64,000 nucleotides of DNA from Microbacterium sp. VKM Ac-2870 (GCF_015350795.1 NZ_JADKSH010000002.1:620001-684000), one strand, 5' to 3'. Shown: positions 41,155-50,056, counted from the first letter of the stretch. Translations and numbers: made by a program. Notes: generated from the letters alone by a model not told the origin.

Positions 41155-43140
41155 ATGAGAGTCGCGTTCGTCGCCGAGTCGTTCCTGCCTCACATGAACG
41201 GAGTCACCGGCTCCGTTCTCCAGGCCGTGCGCCACCTCACCGCGAACGGCCACGAAGCCCTCGTGGTGGCGCCCGGCGGCCCCGGCGCGCGGGCTGATGC
41301 GCAGACCACCCTCCTTCCCTCCGTTCCCCTGCCCGCCTATCCCCAGGTGCGGATCGCGCTCGGACGCACCGGCGCGCTCGCCGGCATCCTGAGGGACTAC
41401 CGTCCCGATGTCGTCCACCTCGCGTCACCCTTCGTGCTGGGCTGGCGTGCAGTCGCGGCCGCGGATGCGCTCGGCCTGCCGACGGTCGCCGTCTACCAGA
41501 CCGACGTCATCGCGTACGCCCGCAAATACGGTCTGCCCCGAGCGACGGCGTTCACCGCCGCTCACGTGGCGCGCCTGCACCGTCGCGCGACCCTCACCCT
41601 CGCGCCGTCGTCGTCGGCTCTGCATCAGCTGCACGAGCTCGGTGTGGATCGGACACGGCTGTGGGGCCGGGGCGTGGACACCGAGCGATTCCGACCGGAT
41701 CGGCGCAGCGAGGCGTGGCGGTCGTGGATCGCGCCGGGGGAGATCATCGTCGGCTACGTCGGGCGACTCGCTCCCGAGAAGCAGGTGGAGGATCTCGCCG
41801 TCATCGCCGACATGCCCGGGGTACGTCTGGTCATCGTCGGCGACGGGCCGGCGCGGCCGCGCCTGGAACGCGCTCTGCCGCGGGCGGTCTTCCTCGGTCA
41901 TCTGGGCGGAGCCGAGCTCGCGCAGGCGCTGGCCGGCTTCGACGTCTTCGTCCACCCCGGCGAGAGCGAGACGTTCGGCCAGACGATTCAAGAGGCGCAC
42001 GCCAGCGGCGTCCCCGTGGTCGCGACCGGACGCGGCGGCCCCGTCGATCTCGTGCACTCCAGCGTCGACGGCTGGCTCTATCGCCCTGGCGACCTCGACG
42101 ACCTCCGCGATCGTGTGCGCGACCTCGTCGGCGACGCGACCAAGCGGCAGGCTTTCGGTGCCGCCGCGCGCGCCGCCGTGGAGGGGCGCACCTGGCCGGC
42201 GATGATCGACCGGCTCCACGAGCACTATCTCGAAGCGCAGCGACTGCACGCCGTCGATCGTGCGCCGCGGTCCGCGCGCCCGCTACGACGCGTGCAGGCG
42301 GCCCCGGCGATCGCCGATGTGCCCGCCGAGGCCGTAACCGCGCCGAGGGAGTGGAGCCGCATCGTGGCGCTCGGCGACTCGCTCACCGAGGGGCTGTGCG
42401 ACACCTCGCGCATGCCCGAGGGGCAGTATCGCGGCTGGGCCGATCGGCTGGCGACGCTGCTCGCCCAGCGCTCACCGGCGGTCGTCCGCTACGCCAACCT
42501 CGCCGTGCGCAGCCGCCGCGTGGCCGACCTGGTCGCCGAGCAGCTTCCCCGTGCGCTTGCGCTTCGGCCCGATCTGGCCACGGTCTTCATCGGCGCGAAC
42601 GACCTCGTTTCCCATCGCGCCGATCCGGCGCGCGTCGCCGCACAGGTCGACGACGCCGTGGCGGCGCTCCGACGCGCGGGCAGCGACGTGCTGCTCGTGA
42701 CACCCTTTCTTCCCGACCGGCGCGCGTCGGCGCTGTTCGCCCGGCGCTTCGCCGTGTTCGCCGACCATGTGCGTGACATCGCCGCGCGCCACGGTGCGTT
42801 CCTCCTCGACCTCGAGAACGATCACGAGATCGGTGAACGCGCGAAGTGGGCGCACGACAAAGTGCACCTCAGCTCGAGCGGGCATCGGTTCGTGTCCTAC
42901 CGGGCGGCCGACGTGCTCGGTCTGCCCGACATCGAGGCGCTCGGCGCGCTCGAAGCGGTCCTGCACGCCGACCAGGATCGTCCGGTCACGGGGCTGTGGC
43001 TGACGCGGGATGCGCTGCCGTGGGTGTGGCGGCGGATGCGCGGCCGCACCGCGGGGGACGCGGTCACAGCGAAGCACATCGACTACATCGACATCCCCGC
43101 GGGCGGCTCGCCCGAGCGGTCGAAGGCTCCGCACAGTTGA
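41155..43140 (+). CDS. Glycosyltransferase family 4 fused to an SGNH hydrolase
   Basis: 661 residues in one uninterrupted frame. Residues 1-370 are a GT-B glycosyltransferase of the GDP-mannose/alpha-mannosyltransferase type (MRVAFVAESFLPHMNGVTGS; GYVGRLAPEKQVEDL; HPGESETFGQTIQEAHASG). After a linker near 375-400, residues 400-600 are an SGNH/GDSL hydrolase: S409 in GDSLTEG, N482 in GAND, D568 and H571 in DKVHLSSSGH; block II (YANLAVRSRR) lacks the usual glycine. The glycosyltransferase probably makes a glycolipid or polysaccharide and the hydrolase adds or removes acyl groups on it. GGAG precedes ATG 41155. In relatives these two activities are often separate neighbouring genes. Confidence 0.85.
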   Translation: MRVAFVAESFLPHMNGVTGSVLQAVRHLTANGHEALVVAPGGPGARADAQTTLLPSVPLPAYPQVRIALGRTGALAGILRDYRPDVVHLASPFVLGWRAVAAADALGLPTVAVYQTDVIAYARKYGLPRATAFTAAHVARLHRRATLTLAPSSSALHQLHELGVDRTRLWGRGVDTERFRPDRRSEAWRSWIAPGEIIVGYVGRLAPEKQVEDLAVIADMPGVRLVIVGDGPARPRLERALPRAVFLGHLGGAELAQALAGFDVFVHPGESETFGQTIQEAHASGVPVVATGRGGPVDLVHSSVDGWLYRPGDLDDLRDRVRDLVGDATKRQAFGAAARAAVEGRTWPAMIDRLHEHYLEAQRLHAVDRAPRSARPLRRVQAAPAIADVPAEAVTAPREWSRIVALGDSLTEGLCDTSRMPEGQYRGWADRLATLLAQRSPAVVRYANLAVRSRRVADLVAEQLPRALALRPDLATVFIGANDLVSHRADPARVAAQVDDAVAALRRAGSDVLLVTPFLPDRRASALFARRFAVFADHVRDIAARHGAFLLDLENDHEIGERAKWAHDKVHLSSSGHRFVSYRAADVLGLPDIEALGALEAVLHADQDRPVTGLWLTRDALPWVWRRMRGRTAGDAVTAKHIDYIDIPAGGSPERSKAPHS

Positions 43141-43166
43141 GGCGGCGCAGACGACCGCCGGCGTGC

Positions 43167-43340
43167 TCAGCCGCTCTTGCGGCGGAACTCGCGCTTGGGC
43201 ATGGCGCCCTGGCCGTTGTGAACGGAGGAGTCGCCGTCGAGGTGGGCTTCGCCGGTGCGCCGCTGCGCGTTCTTCTTGTCGAGCGCCTCCCTGAACTTGC
43301 GCTTCATCTCCTCGGATGCGGTGGTGTCGTCGGTGCTCAT
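43167..43340 (-). CDS. DUF5302 small protein
   Basis: 57 residues, highly charged: SEEMKRKFREALDKKNA then GEAHLDG and the ending KREFRRKSG. These match the actinobacterial DUF5302 family of unknown function. A TATGGT hexamer at 43348-43353 (minus strand) ends 7 nt before ATG 43340; GGAGG in between is also close to a ribosome-binding site. It ends 26 nt from the convergent glycosyltransferase stop. Confidence 0.8.
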   Translation of the reverse strand: MSTDDTTASEEMKRKFREALDKKNAQRRTGEAHLDGDSSVHNGQGAMPKREFRRKSG

Positions 43341-43374
43341 GCCCTCCACCATACGCAGGGGAGGGCCCGACTGA

Positions 43375-43626
43375 TAGGATTGTGCAGGTTGCCGTGGATC
43401 TTCCGCGGCATCCGGAGCAGGCCGGCAGGAAGCTGGTCTCCTGTGGTGGGTTCCCGTTCGACGCATTCCGACGCGAACGGTGGCTTTCTACTGGTGGCCA
43501 GCGCTGACCGACGCGGCGGCGCCCACAACGGTGTCGCTGCGCGTCTGGAACTGCCTGATCCTGCTCCTTCGCACGATCTCGTGCGCGAAACGCGCGCGCG
43601 AGTCTAAACAAAGAAGGAGAGACCTC
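43375..43626 (+). promoter_or_regulatory. pnp promoter and long leader
   Basis: TAGGAT at 43375-43380 is a likely -10, giving a leader of about 240 nt before the pnp start. The leader contains an inverted repeat CGTTCG (about 43456-43461) with CGAACG (about 43475-43480), and ends with AAGGAGA. pnp mRNA leaders are cleaved and autoregulated by PNPase in E. coli; an analogous role here is inference. No open frame with family sequence lies in this stretch. Confidence 0.5.
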
Positions 43627-45906
43627 TTGGAAGGTCCTGAAATCACCGCCGCCGAAGCCGTTCTCGACAACGGCCGATTCGGCACCCGCACCATCCGGTT
43701 CGAGACCGGACGACTCGCGCAGCAGGCACAGGGTGCCGTTGCCGCGTACCTCGACGAAGAGACCATGCTGCTGTCGGCCACGAGCGCCGGCAAGCACCCG
43801 CGTGAGGGCTTCGACTTCTTCCCGCTGACCGTCGACGTCGAAGAGCGTTCCTACGCGGCAGGCAAGATCCCCGGTTCGTTCTTCCGCCGCGAGGGCCGCC
43901 CCTCCACCGAGGCCATCCTGGTCTGCCGTCTCATCGACCGTCCGCTGCGACCGTCGTTCGTCGACGGCCTCCGCAACGAGGTGCAGATCGTCGTCACCGT
44001 CCTGAGCATCGCTCCGGGCGAGTTCTACGACGCGCTCGCGATCAACGCGGCATCCCTGTCGACGCAGATCTCCGGTCTGCCGTTCTCGGGCCCGATCGCC
44101 GGTGTGCGCCTCGCGCTCATCCCCGGCCAGGGCGAGCACGCCGATCAGTGGGTCGCCTTCCCGACGGCCGCGCAGGTCGACGAGGCGGTCTTCGACCTGA
44201 TGGTCGCCGGCCGCGTGCTGGACGACGGCGACGTCGCGATCATGATGGTCGAGGCCGAAGCCACCGAGAACAGCTGGAACCTCATCAAGGCCGGCGCCGT
44301 CAAGCCCAGCGAGGAGATCGTCGCGCAGGGTCTCGAGGCCTCCAAGCCGTTCATCAAGGAACTGGTCGCCGCGCAGAACGTCGTGGCGAACACCGCGGCG
44401 AAGGAGATCCAGCCGTACCCGGTCTTCCCGCCGTACGCGAAGGAGACCTACGACTTCGTCGCCGGTCGTGCGTACGACCGTCTGGTGCCCGTTTACCAGA
44501 TCGCGGACAAGGTCGAGCGCCAGAACGCCGACGACGCCGTCAAGGACGAGGTCAAGGCGCAGGTGCTGGCCGCCATCGAGGCCGGCGAGCTGCCCGCCAC
44601 GGCGGCAGCCGAGTTCGGTGCCGCCTACAAGTCGGTGACCAAGCTCATCGTTCGTGGCCGCATCCTCAGCGAGGGCGTTCGCATCGACGGCCGTGGCCTC
44701 GCTGACATCCGTCCGCTGGATGCCGAGGTTCAGGTCATTCCGCGCGTGCACGGCTCCGCGATCTTCCAGCGCGGTGAGACCCAGATCCTGGGCGTCACCA
44801 CGCTGAACATGCTCAAGATGGAGCAGCAGATCGACTCGCTCTCGCCGGTGACGCACAAGCGTTACATGCACCACTACAACTTCCCGCCGTACTCGACCGG
44901 TGAGACCGGTCGCGTCGGTTCGCCGAAGCGTCGCGAGATCGGGCACGGCTTCCTCGCCGAGCGCGCCCTCGTGCCGGTGCTGCCGAGCCGCGAGGAGTTC
45001 CCCTACGCCATCCGTCAGGTCTCCGAGGCGCTCAGCTCCAACGGCTCGACCTCGATGGGTTCGGTCTGCGCATCGACCCTGTCGTTGCTGAACGCGGGTG
45101 TGCCGCTGCGCGCTCCCGTGGCCGGCATCGCGATGGGTCTCGTCTCCGACCAGGTCGACGGTCAGACCCGCTACGCGGCGCTGACCGACATCCTCGGTGC
45201 CGAAGACGCCCTCGGTGACATGGACTTCAAGGTCGCCGGTACCAGCGAGTTCGTCACGGCGATCCAGCTCGACACGAAGCTCGACGGCATCCCGTCGTCG
45301 GTGCTCACCGCGGCGCTGACGCAGGCCAAGGACGCCCGCATGACGATCCTGAATGTCCTGAACGCCGCTATCGACGGTCCGGACGAGATGGCGCCGACCG
45401 CGCCGCGCGTGATCAGCGTGCAGATCCCGGTCGACAAGATCGGCGAGCTGATCGGCCCCAAGGGCAAGACGATCAACGCGATCCAGGACGAGACCGGCGC
45501 GCAGATCTCCATCGAGGAGGACGGCACCGTCTACATCGGCGCGACCGACGGCCCCGCGGCGGAAGCCGCTCGTGCCCAGGTCAACGCGATCGCCAACCCG
45601 ACCAACCCCGAGGTGGGCGAGCAGTTCCTCGGAACCGTCGTCAAGCTCGCGGCGTTCGGCGCGTTCATCTCGCTCCTGCCCGGCAAGGACGGCCTGCTGC
45701 ACATCAGCGAGGTCCGCAAGCTCGCCGGTGGCAAGCGCGTCGAGAACGTCGAAGACGTGCTCGGCGTCGGTCAGAAGCTCCTGGTCAAGATCACCAAGAT
45801 CGACGACCGCGGCAAGCTGTCACTCGAGCCCGTGCTCGAAGAAGCCGCCGACCAGGAAGGCCGTGCGGCCGCCAGCGAGGGCCCGGAGGCTCCCGCCGAA
45901 GGTTGA
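43627..45906 (+). CDS. pnp: Polyribonucleotide nucleotidyltransferase (PNPase)
   Basis: 759 residues. The trimeric 3'-5' phosphorolytic exoribonuclease. Two RNase PH cores (about 10-230 and 340-570) are joined by an all-helical domain; the second core has [11 protein letters not shown] and the actinobacterial [23 protein letters not shown] block (split here). KH ([19 protein letters not shown]) and S1 ([23 protein letters not shown]) domains complete the C-terminus. The start is TTG 43627 with AAGGAGA at 43614-43620; the frame is open upstream but the extra residues are not PNPase-like. Two hairpin terminators follow. Confidence 0.95.
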   Translation: MEGPEITAAEAVLDNGRFGTRTIRFETGRLAQQAQGAVAAYLDEETMLLSATSAGKHPREGFDFFPLTVDVEERSYAAGKIPGSFFRREGRPSTEAILVCRLIDRPLRPSFVDGLRNEVQIVVTVLSIAPGEFYDALAINAASLSTQISGLPFSGPIAGVRLALIPGQGEHADQWVAFPTAAQVDEAVFDLMVAGRVLDDGDVAIMMVEAEATENSWNLIKAGAVKPSEEIVAQGLEASKPFIKELVAAQNVVANTAAKEIQPYPVFPPYAKETYDFVAGRAYDRLVPVYQIADKVERQNADDAVKDEVKAQVLAAIEAGELPATAAAEFGAAYKSVTKLIVRGRILSEGVRIDGRGLADIRPLDAEVQVIPRVHGSAIFQRGETQILGVTTLNMLKMEQQIDSLSPVTHKRYMHHYNFPPYSTGETGRVGSPKRREIGHGFLAERALVPVLPSREEFPYAIRQVSEALSSNGSTSMGSVCASTLSLLNAGVPLRAPVAGIAMGLVSDQVDGQTRYAALTDILGAEDALGDMDFKVAGTSEFVTAIQLDTKLDGIPSSVLTAALTQAKDARMTILNVLNAAIDGPDEMAPTAPRVISVQIPVDKIGELIGPKGKTINAIQDETGAQISIEEDGTVYIGATDGPAAEAARAQVNAIANPTNPEVGEQFLGTVVKLAAFGAFISLLPGKDGLLHISEVRKLAGGKRVENVEDVLGVGQKLLVKITKIDDRGKLSLEPVLEEAADQEGRAAASEGPEAPAEG

Positions 45907-45913
45907 GCACTCA

Positions 45914-45946
45914 CGGTTGCGTCGTTCCTCGTGAACGGCGCAACCG
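45914..45946 (+). terminator. First pnp terminator hairpin
   Basis: CGGTTGCG (45914-45921) pairs with CGCAACCG (45939-45946), and CGTTC (45923-45927) with GAACG (45933-45937). It begins 8 nt after the stop. Confidence 0.65.
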
Positions 45947-45954
45947 GCACGGAC

Positions 45955-45999
45955 AACGGATGCCCGCTTCCTCCCGTCTCGGAGGGGCGGGCATCCGTT
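45955..45999 (+). terminator. Second pnp terminator with inverted GGATGCC pair
   Basis: AACGGATGCCCGC (45955-45967) pairs perfectly with 45987-45999; CCTCC (45970-45974) with GGAGG (45981-45985) extends it. CGTTC follows. The stem contains GGATGCC and its complement GGCATCC. Confidence 0.7.
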
Positions 46000-46199
46000 C
46001 GTTCACCCGCTGTCCTCCGAATGGGGGACGCGCGCGGTCTGAAACCGAGTCCGTGACGTAAGCGTTATGGAATGTTTACCGTTCGTTCCGTTCAATGCGC
46101 GGTCGCGCCGCGGGGCTGCCCTACCCTCGGAACTACGCATCGGGGGGTGGGTATCGAGAAGCACGGGCCGCAACCGCGGCACCGCGAGGGGGTGAACGG

Positions 46200-47219
46200 A
46201 TGGGTTACTTCGGCGTAGGGACCACGCCCACCACACCGCGCGCCGTGGCGCCGCACCCCTCCTCGCCCATTCCCGTCCAGGGGGCACCTGTGGGATCCGG
46301 CATCCGCACGACGCTCGGCGAGTCCGGGCTCGACGTCTTCCCCCTCCTGCTCGGTGCGGCCGAATTCGGCTGGCACGTCGATCTTTCCGCAGCTCACGGC
46401 ATCCTCGACGCCTACCGAGAATGGGGCGGCAACGCCGTGCACACCTCCGACGGCTACGCCGCGGGACGCAGCGAACACATCGTCGGTCAGTGGCTGCGTC
46501 GTCGCGCCATCCGTGACGAGATCGTGCTGGCCGTGCGCGTCGGCTCGAACCCCGACCATCCGGGACTCGGGCCGGTCAACCTCATCCGTGCCGTCGAAGC
46601 GTCGCTCACGCGTCTGCAGACCGACCGCATCGACGTGCTCTACCTCGATGCGACGTCCGATGACGTGACATCGCTGGAAGACACGCTGGCCACCGTGGAG
46701 TGGCTCATCGAGGCCGGCAAGGTGCGCGCCGTCGGCGCATTCGGACATTCCGCCGCACAGCTGGTCGAAGCGCGCATCCTCGCGTCGGCGGGGTACCCCC
46801 GGTTCACGGTGCTGGATGTTCCGTACAACCTTCTGCGCCAGTCCGACTTCGAGGGGGACCTCCGCCTGGTCGCGGGAGCGCAGGGCATCGCCGCCACGCC
46901 GTCACAGGCGCTCGAGCACGGCTATCTCGCCGGCGTGCACCGCGACCGTTCTCACATCGCGTATTCCGTCCGCGGCATTCAGTTGGCGGCCGCGATGAAC
47001 CGGCGCGGCGCTCGCACCCTGCGCGCGCTCGACCGCATCGGTGCCGAGCTGTCGATTCCGCCGTCCGCGGTCGCGATCGCCTGGCTACTCGCTCAGCGCA
47101 CCGTGGCGGCTCCGATCGTGAACGTGTTCGCTGTCGACCACGTCGAAGAGCTCGTGCAGGGCGTCGGCGCGCCGCTGAGTCGTGCGCACCTGGCCGACAT
47201 CGCCCGCGCCACCCAGTGA
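46200..47219 (+). CDS. Aldo/keto reductase-like protein lacking catalytic Lys and His
   Basis: 339 residues with the AKR barrel outline. D84 and Y86 (HTSDGYAAGRSE) occupy the Asp and Tyr positions. The catalytic Lys is replaced by R113 (VLAVRVGS) and the His by D150 (LYLDATSDD). The NADPH-binding end (AIAWLLAQRTVAAPIVNV) is recognisable. It may be a non-catalytic or altered-chemistry paralogue; beta subunits of potassium channels are an example of AKRs with other roles. The first 50 residues are Pro/Thr-rich and extra. ATG 46200 follows GAGGGGG. Not a pseudogene by frame: no stop or shift. Confidence 0.78.
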   Translation: MGYFGVGTTPTTPRAVAPHPSSPIPVQGAPVGSGIRTTLGESGLDVFPLLLGAAEFGWHVDLSAAHGILDAYREWGGNAVHTSDGYAAGRSEHIVGQWLRRRAIRDEIVLAVRVGSNPDHPGLGPVNLIRAVEASLTRLQTDRIDVLYLDATSDDVTSLEDTLATVEWLIEAGKVRAVGAFGHSAAQLVEARILASAGYPRFTVLDVPYNLLRQSDFEGDLRLVAGAQGIAATPSQALEHGYLAGVHRDRSHIAYSVRGIQLAAAMNRRGARTLRALDRIGAELSIPPSAVAIAWLLAQRTVAAPIVNVFAVDHVEELVQGVGAPLSRAHLADIARATQ

Positions 47220-47329
47220 CGCGACGTCCGTTCGCACGCGCTGGACAGCGTCTGTCAAGCCCGGATCGGGCGTCGGGACGCTGACGTAGGGTGTGATGAG
47301 GCCCACCCCCTGGCGAGACGAGAGCTGAC

Positions 47330-47929
47330 GTGACGCATTACCTATATCTTGTGCGGCACGGAGAGCACCTCGACGCGGAGCACGGCCTCGAAGACGGGCC
47401 ACTTTCGCCGCGGGGCCGGCGTCAGGCCGAACTCCTGGCCGATCGCCTGTCGGGCGTGCCTCTGGATGCCGTGTGGCATTCGCCGCTCGAGCGTGCCGCC
47501 GAGACCGCCCGCACCGTCTCGGGCCGGCTACCCGCCGTGACACCCGAGCCGTCGGCTCTGCTGTTCGACTGCATCCCGACCGGCATGCAACCCGACACCC
47601 CGGCGATCTACGAGCCCTTCTTCGGTTCGTACACCGACGCGGAGATCGACGCCGGGCGCGCGCAGATGGGCGACGCCGTCGCGGAGTTCCTGGTGCGCAA
47701 GCCCTCCGCCCATGAACTGCTCATCACCCACAACTTCGTTATCGCGTGGTTCGTGCGCGAGGTGCTCGACGCCCCTGAGTGGCGGTGGATGACCATCAAT
47801 CAGGCGCACTGCGGACTGACGGTCCTCGCCCAGCGCAAGGGCCGGCCGTGGACCCTCGTCACCCACAACGACCTCGCGCACCTGCCGATGGAGCTGCGCA
47901 CGGGCCTTCCCGAAGTTCCGCCGGTCTGA
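47330..47929 (+). CDS. Histidine phosphatase family protein
   Basis: 199 residues with the phosphoglycerate-mutase-like fold: LYLVRHGEH carries the catalytic R9-H10-G, then WHSPLERAAETA and LLITHNFVIAWFV with the second His. The substrate is unknown; actinobacterial relatives act on small phosphate esters. GTG 47330 is preceded by GAGAG, and a TAGGGT -10 at 47287-47292 gives a leader of about 30 nt. Followed by a MITE-like palindromic element. Confidence 0.85.
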   Translation: MTHYLYLVRHGEHLDAEHGLEDGPLSPRGRRQAELLADRLSGVPLDAVWHSPLERAAETARTVSGRLPAVTPEPSALLFDCIPTGMQPDTPAIYEPFFGSYTDAEIDAGRAQMGDAVAEFLVRKPSAHELLITHNFVIAWFVREVLDAPEWRWMTINQAHCGLTVLAQRKGRPWTLVTHNDLAHLPMELRTGLPEVPPV

Positions 47930-47973
47930 CCGGGCCAGGTTCTCGCACCCGCCCGGCCCCGGTGGGGCCCGGT

Positions 47974-48070
47974 GTGCACAACTCCGGAGTTTCACCGCGT
48001 CGGGGGCCGAGATTGTCGTCGCGGCGGGGCAGAACCGGTCTGCGCTGCAGAAATCTCCGGAGATGTGAAC
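47974..48070. repeat. MITE-like element with 20-bp terminal inverted repeats
   Basis: The 20 bases at 47974-47993 match the reverse complement of 48051-48070 at 16 of 20 positions. Each end carries its own perfect 12-bp palindrome sharing CTCCGGAG: 47980-47991 (AACTCCGGAGTT) and 48053-48064 (ATCTCCGGAGAT). The 97-bp unit has no coding capacity and fills the gap after the histidine phosphatase gene. Either a small non-autonomous element or a pair of operator sites for one dimeric regulator fits the pattern. Confidence 0.55.
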
Positions 48071-48117
48071 CGCGGGTGATGCCAGGTGATGCCGAGCTGT
48101 TCCTTTATCGCGTGCGC

Positions 48118-48282
48118 ATGGCCGTCATCCGCTTCCTCCGTCGAGTCGTCGGATGCGCACTCATCGGCTTCGGCTTCGGAGCGGTTGTCGGTGCGGTCGT
48201 CTGCGGCGGCCTGGGGGCTCTGATCGGAGCGGGCGTCGGATTCGCGCTCGTGATCGTGCCTCCGTCAGAGGATCTTGCCTAG
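48118..48282 (+). CDS. Possible small membrane protein
   Basis: 54 residues: a short basic N-terminus (MAVIRFLRR) and two Gly/Ala-rich hydrophobic segments (ALIGFGFGAVVGAVV, LGALIGAGVGFALVIV) with a PPSEDLA tail. TATCGC lies 6 nt before ATG 48118, similar to the leaderless genes, although its last base is not T. An ATG at 48079 would extend it. It overlaps the 3' end of the convergent GNAT gene by 18 nt. Family unknown; could be spurious. Confidence 0.4.
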   Translation: MAVIRFLRRVVGCALIGFGFGAVVGAVVCGGLGALIGAGVGFALVIVPPSEDLA

Positions 48283-48738
48283 CCATCGCGTCGCGTTGGG
48301 GTTGTCGTTGTACGGCTCGATCGCGACGAAACCGGAGCCGGAGTACAGGGCACCGGCCGCTTCGAGGGTGTGATGGGTGTCGAGTACGAGCTCGGCCGCG
48401 CCGAAGTCGCGGGCACGCTCCTCCAGATCCTCCAGAAGCAGTCGACCCCAGCCGCGTCCGCGGGTTCGCGGTTGCAGGAACAGGTGCTTCACCTCGTAGC
48501 GGACGCCCGCGGGCCCGTCCTCGACGCGGCGGATGCCGCCGCATCCGACGTCGGCGCCGTCCTCGTCGTCTGTCACGACGACGAACACGCCCGCCGGTGG
48601 GGTGAACACGGATGCCACGGGGAACGCCGGACGGTACGCCTGGCCCTGCGGAAACGCGTCAGCGCGCATCTGGAAGTACTCCGCGAGGAGTGCGTGTGCG
48701 CGCGGATCATCAGCGGGGAGCGGGTGGAGTCGGACCAT
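48265..48738 (-). CDS. GNAT family N-acetyltransferase
   Basis: 157 residues. The acetyl-CoA-binding signature is LQPRTRGRGWGRLLLEDLEERA (about 92-113; the Q/R-x2-G-x-G/A motif is RGRGWG), preceded by VKHLFL and followed by LDTHHTLEAAGALYSGSGF. The acceptor substrate is unknown. TACGCT at 48745-48750 (minus strand) ends 6 nt before ATG. It is divergent from dapB with only 44 nt between start codons. Confidence 0.85.
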   Translation of the reverse strand: MVRLHPLPADDPRAHALLAEYFQMRADAFPQGQAYRPAFPVASVFTPPAGVFVVVTDDEDGADVGCGGIRRVEDGPAGVRYEVKHLFLQPRTRGRGWGRLLLEDLEERARDFGAAELVLDTHHTLEAAGALYSGSGFVAIEPYNDNPNATRWLGKIL

Positions 48739-48782
48739 CGTTCGAGCGTATCCGCGTCGGCGCGACGGCCTAGGCTGAAAGC
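48739..48782. promoter_or_regulatory. 44-nt divergent leaderless promoter of GNAT and dapB
   Basis: TACGCT (48745-48750, minus strand) and TAGGCT (48771-48776, plus strand) each end 6 nt before their ATG. The two -10 elements are only 20 bp apart, so any -35 contact for one gene lies over the other's -10; simultaneous firing is probably mutually exclusive. Confidence 0.65.
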
Positions 48783-49601
48783 ATGACGACCAGAGTGGCC
48801 CTCGTGGGCGGCACCGGCAAGCTCGGCGCGATCATCGCCGGTGTGATCGACGAGATGGACGACTTCGAAACGGTCGCGGTGCTGCGCTCGTCGAGCGATC
48901 TGGCCGAAATGGACGGCGCAGACCTGGTCGTCGACGCGTCGGTCCCCGGCGTCTCGATCGACGTCGTGCGCGCCGCGATCGAGCGCGGCAAGAACGTCCT
49001 GGTCGGCACGTCGGGCTGGTCCACCGAGCGCATCGCGCTCGTGCGTCCCCTCGTGGATGCCGCGGGTACGGGCGCCGTCTTCATCCCGAACTTCTCGCTC
49101 GGTTCGGTCGTCGCGACGGCGCTCGCCGCCGCGGCCGCGCCGTTGTTCCCGTCGATCGAGATCGTCGAAACACACCGTGAGACGAAGGTCGATTCGCCCA
49201 GTGGCACGGCGGTGCGAACCGCAGAGCTGATTGCGGACGCGCGCGCTCTCGTCGGCCCCGTCGAGTCACCGCACGTCGACCAGCGCGCGCGAGGCCAGCA
49301 AGTCGCGAGCGTCCCCATCCACTCGCTGCGCCGCCCGGGCGTCGTGGCCAAGCAGGAGACGATCCTGTCGGCTCCGGGGGAGTCGATCGCGATCGTGCAC
49401 GACACGATCGATCCGGCGCGCGCCTACGGGCCCGGCATCCGCGTCGCCCTTGCCGCCGCCCGCGACGCGCGAGGCGTGACGGTGGGTCTCGACGCGCTCA
49501 TCGATCTCGGCCTCGGACCTCGCCGTGGCGAAGCCGAAACGTCTCACGTCGTCGACGAGGGCGCCGTGCCGGGGCAGGTCGCCCGCGTCACCGGCGTATG
49601 A
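48783..49601 (+). CDS. dapB: 4-hydroxy-tetrahydrodipicolinate reductase
   Basis: 272 residues. Second committed step of lysine/meso-diaminopimelate synthesis. The nucleotide-binding loop is VALVGGTGKLG. The active site ETHRETKVDSPSGTA keeps the catalytic His and Lys of the family motif although the usual HH pair is TH-R here. IPNFSLGSVVA is also conserved. TAGGCT ends 6 nt before ATG 48783 (leaderless). Its stop overlaps the next start as ATGA. dapA is 4.6 kb downstream. Confidence 0.92.
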   Translation: MTTRVALVGGTGKLGAIIAGVIDEMDDFETVAVLRSSSDLAEMDGADLVVDASVPGVSIDVVRAAIERGKNVLVGTSGWSTERIALVRPLVDAAGTGAVFIPNFSLGSVVATALAAAAAPLFPSIEIVETHRETKVDSPSGTAVRTAELIADARALVGPVESPHVDQRARGQQVASVPIHSLRRPGVVAKQETILSAPGESIAIVHDTIDPARAYGPGIRVALAAARDARGVTVGLDALIDLGLGPRRGEAETSHVVDEGAVPGQVARVTGV

Positions 49602-50056
49602 AGGCCCGGCTCGGCGTCGCCGTCATGGCGGTGCTGCTCGCGCTGTACATCGTCCTCGTCGCGCAGCGGGCCTGGTTGCTGCTGACGTCGGCGCAGCCGA
49701 TCGGCATCGCGATGGGAGTGGCCCTCGTCGTGCTCCCGCTCATTGCCGCGTGGGCGCTGTGGCGCGAAATCTCGTTCGGTCGCAGCGCCGAACGGCTGGC
49801 CACTCGCCTCGAGGACGAGCACGCGCTTCCCGCGGAAGAGCTCGACGTCCGCGTCAGCGGCCGCCCCGACCGCGCGCAGGCCGATGCCGTCTTTCCCGCC
49901 TATCGCGCTGACGTGGAGCAGCATCCCGACGACTGGAGGGCATGGTTCCGGCTGGGTCTCGCGTACGATGGCGCGGGGGATCGTCGCCGCGCCCGAGAGG
50001 CGATCCGACGCGCCATCGTCGTCGAGAAGTCGCCGAGCGCGAGCTCTTCCGACTGA
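49598..50056 (+). CDS. Membrane protein with a TPR-like tail
   Basis: 152 residues. Two hydrophobic segments (about 5-26 and 35-55) are followed by a cytosolic region in which DVEQHPDDWRAWFRLGLAYDGAGDRRRAREAIRRAI matches one tetratricopeptide-type unit (in two pieces here). Translationally coupled to dapB (ATGA). Function unknown. Its stop abuts that of the convergent epimerase gene as TGATCA. Confidence 0.7.
   Translation: MKARLGVAVMAVLLALYIVLVAQRAWLLLTSAQPIGIAMGVALVVLPLIAAWALWREISFGRSAERLATRLEDEHALPAEELDVRVSGRPDRAQADAVFPAYRADVEQHPDDWRAWFRLGLAYDGAGDRRRAREAIRRAIVVEKSPSASSSD

Noticed and set aside
43480..43626. N-terminal extension of PNPase by 49 residues
   Set aside because: The extension is not PNPase-like and the ribosome-binding site AAGGAGA points to TTG 43627.
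42472..45702. A 1076-codon open frame on the minus strand opposite pnp and the glycosyltransferase
   Set aside because: High-GC DNA keeps antisense frames open. The product is composed of Arg/Gly/Asp/Val-rich shadow sequence with no domain, and the plus strand holds unmistakable PNPase.
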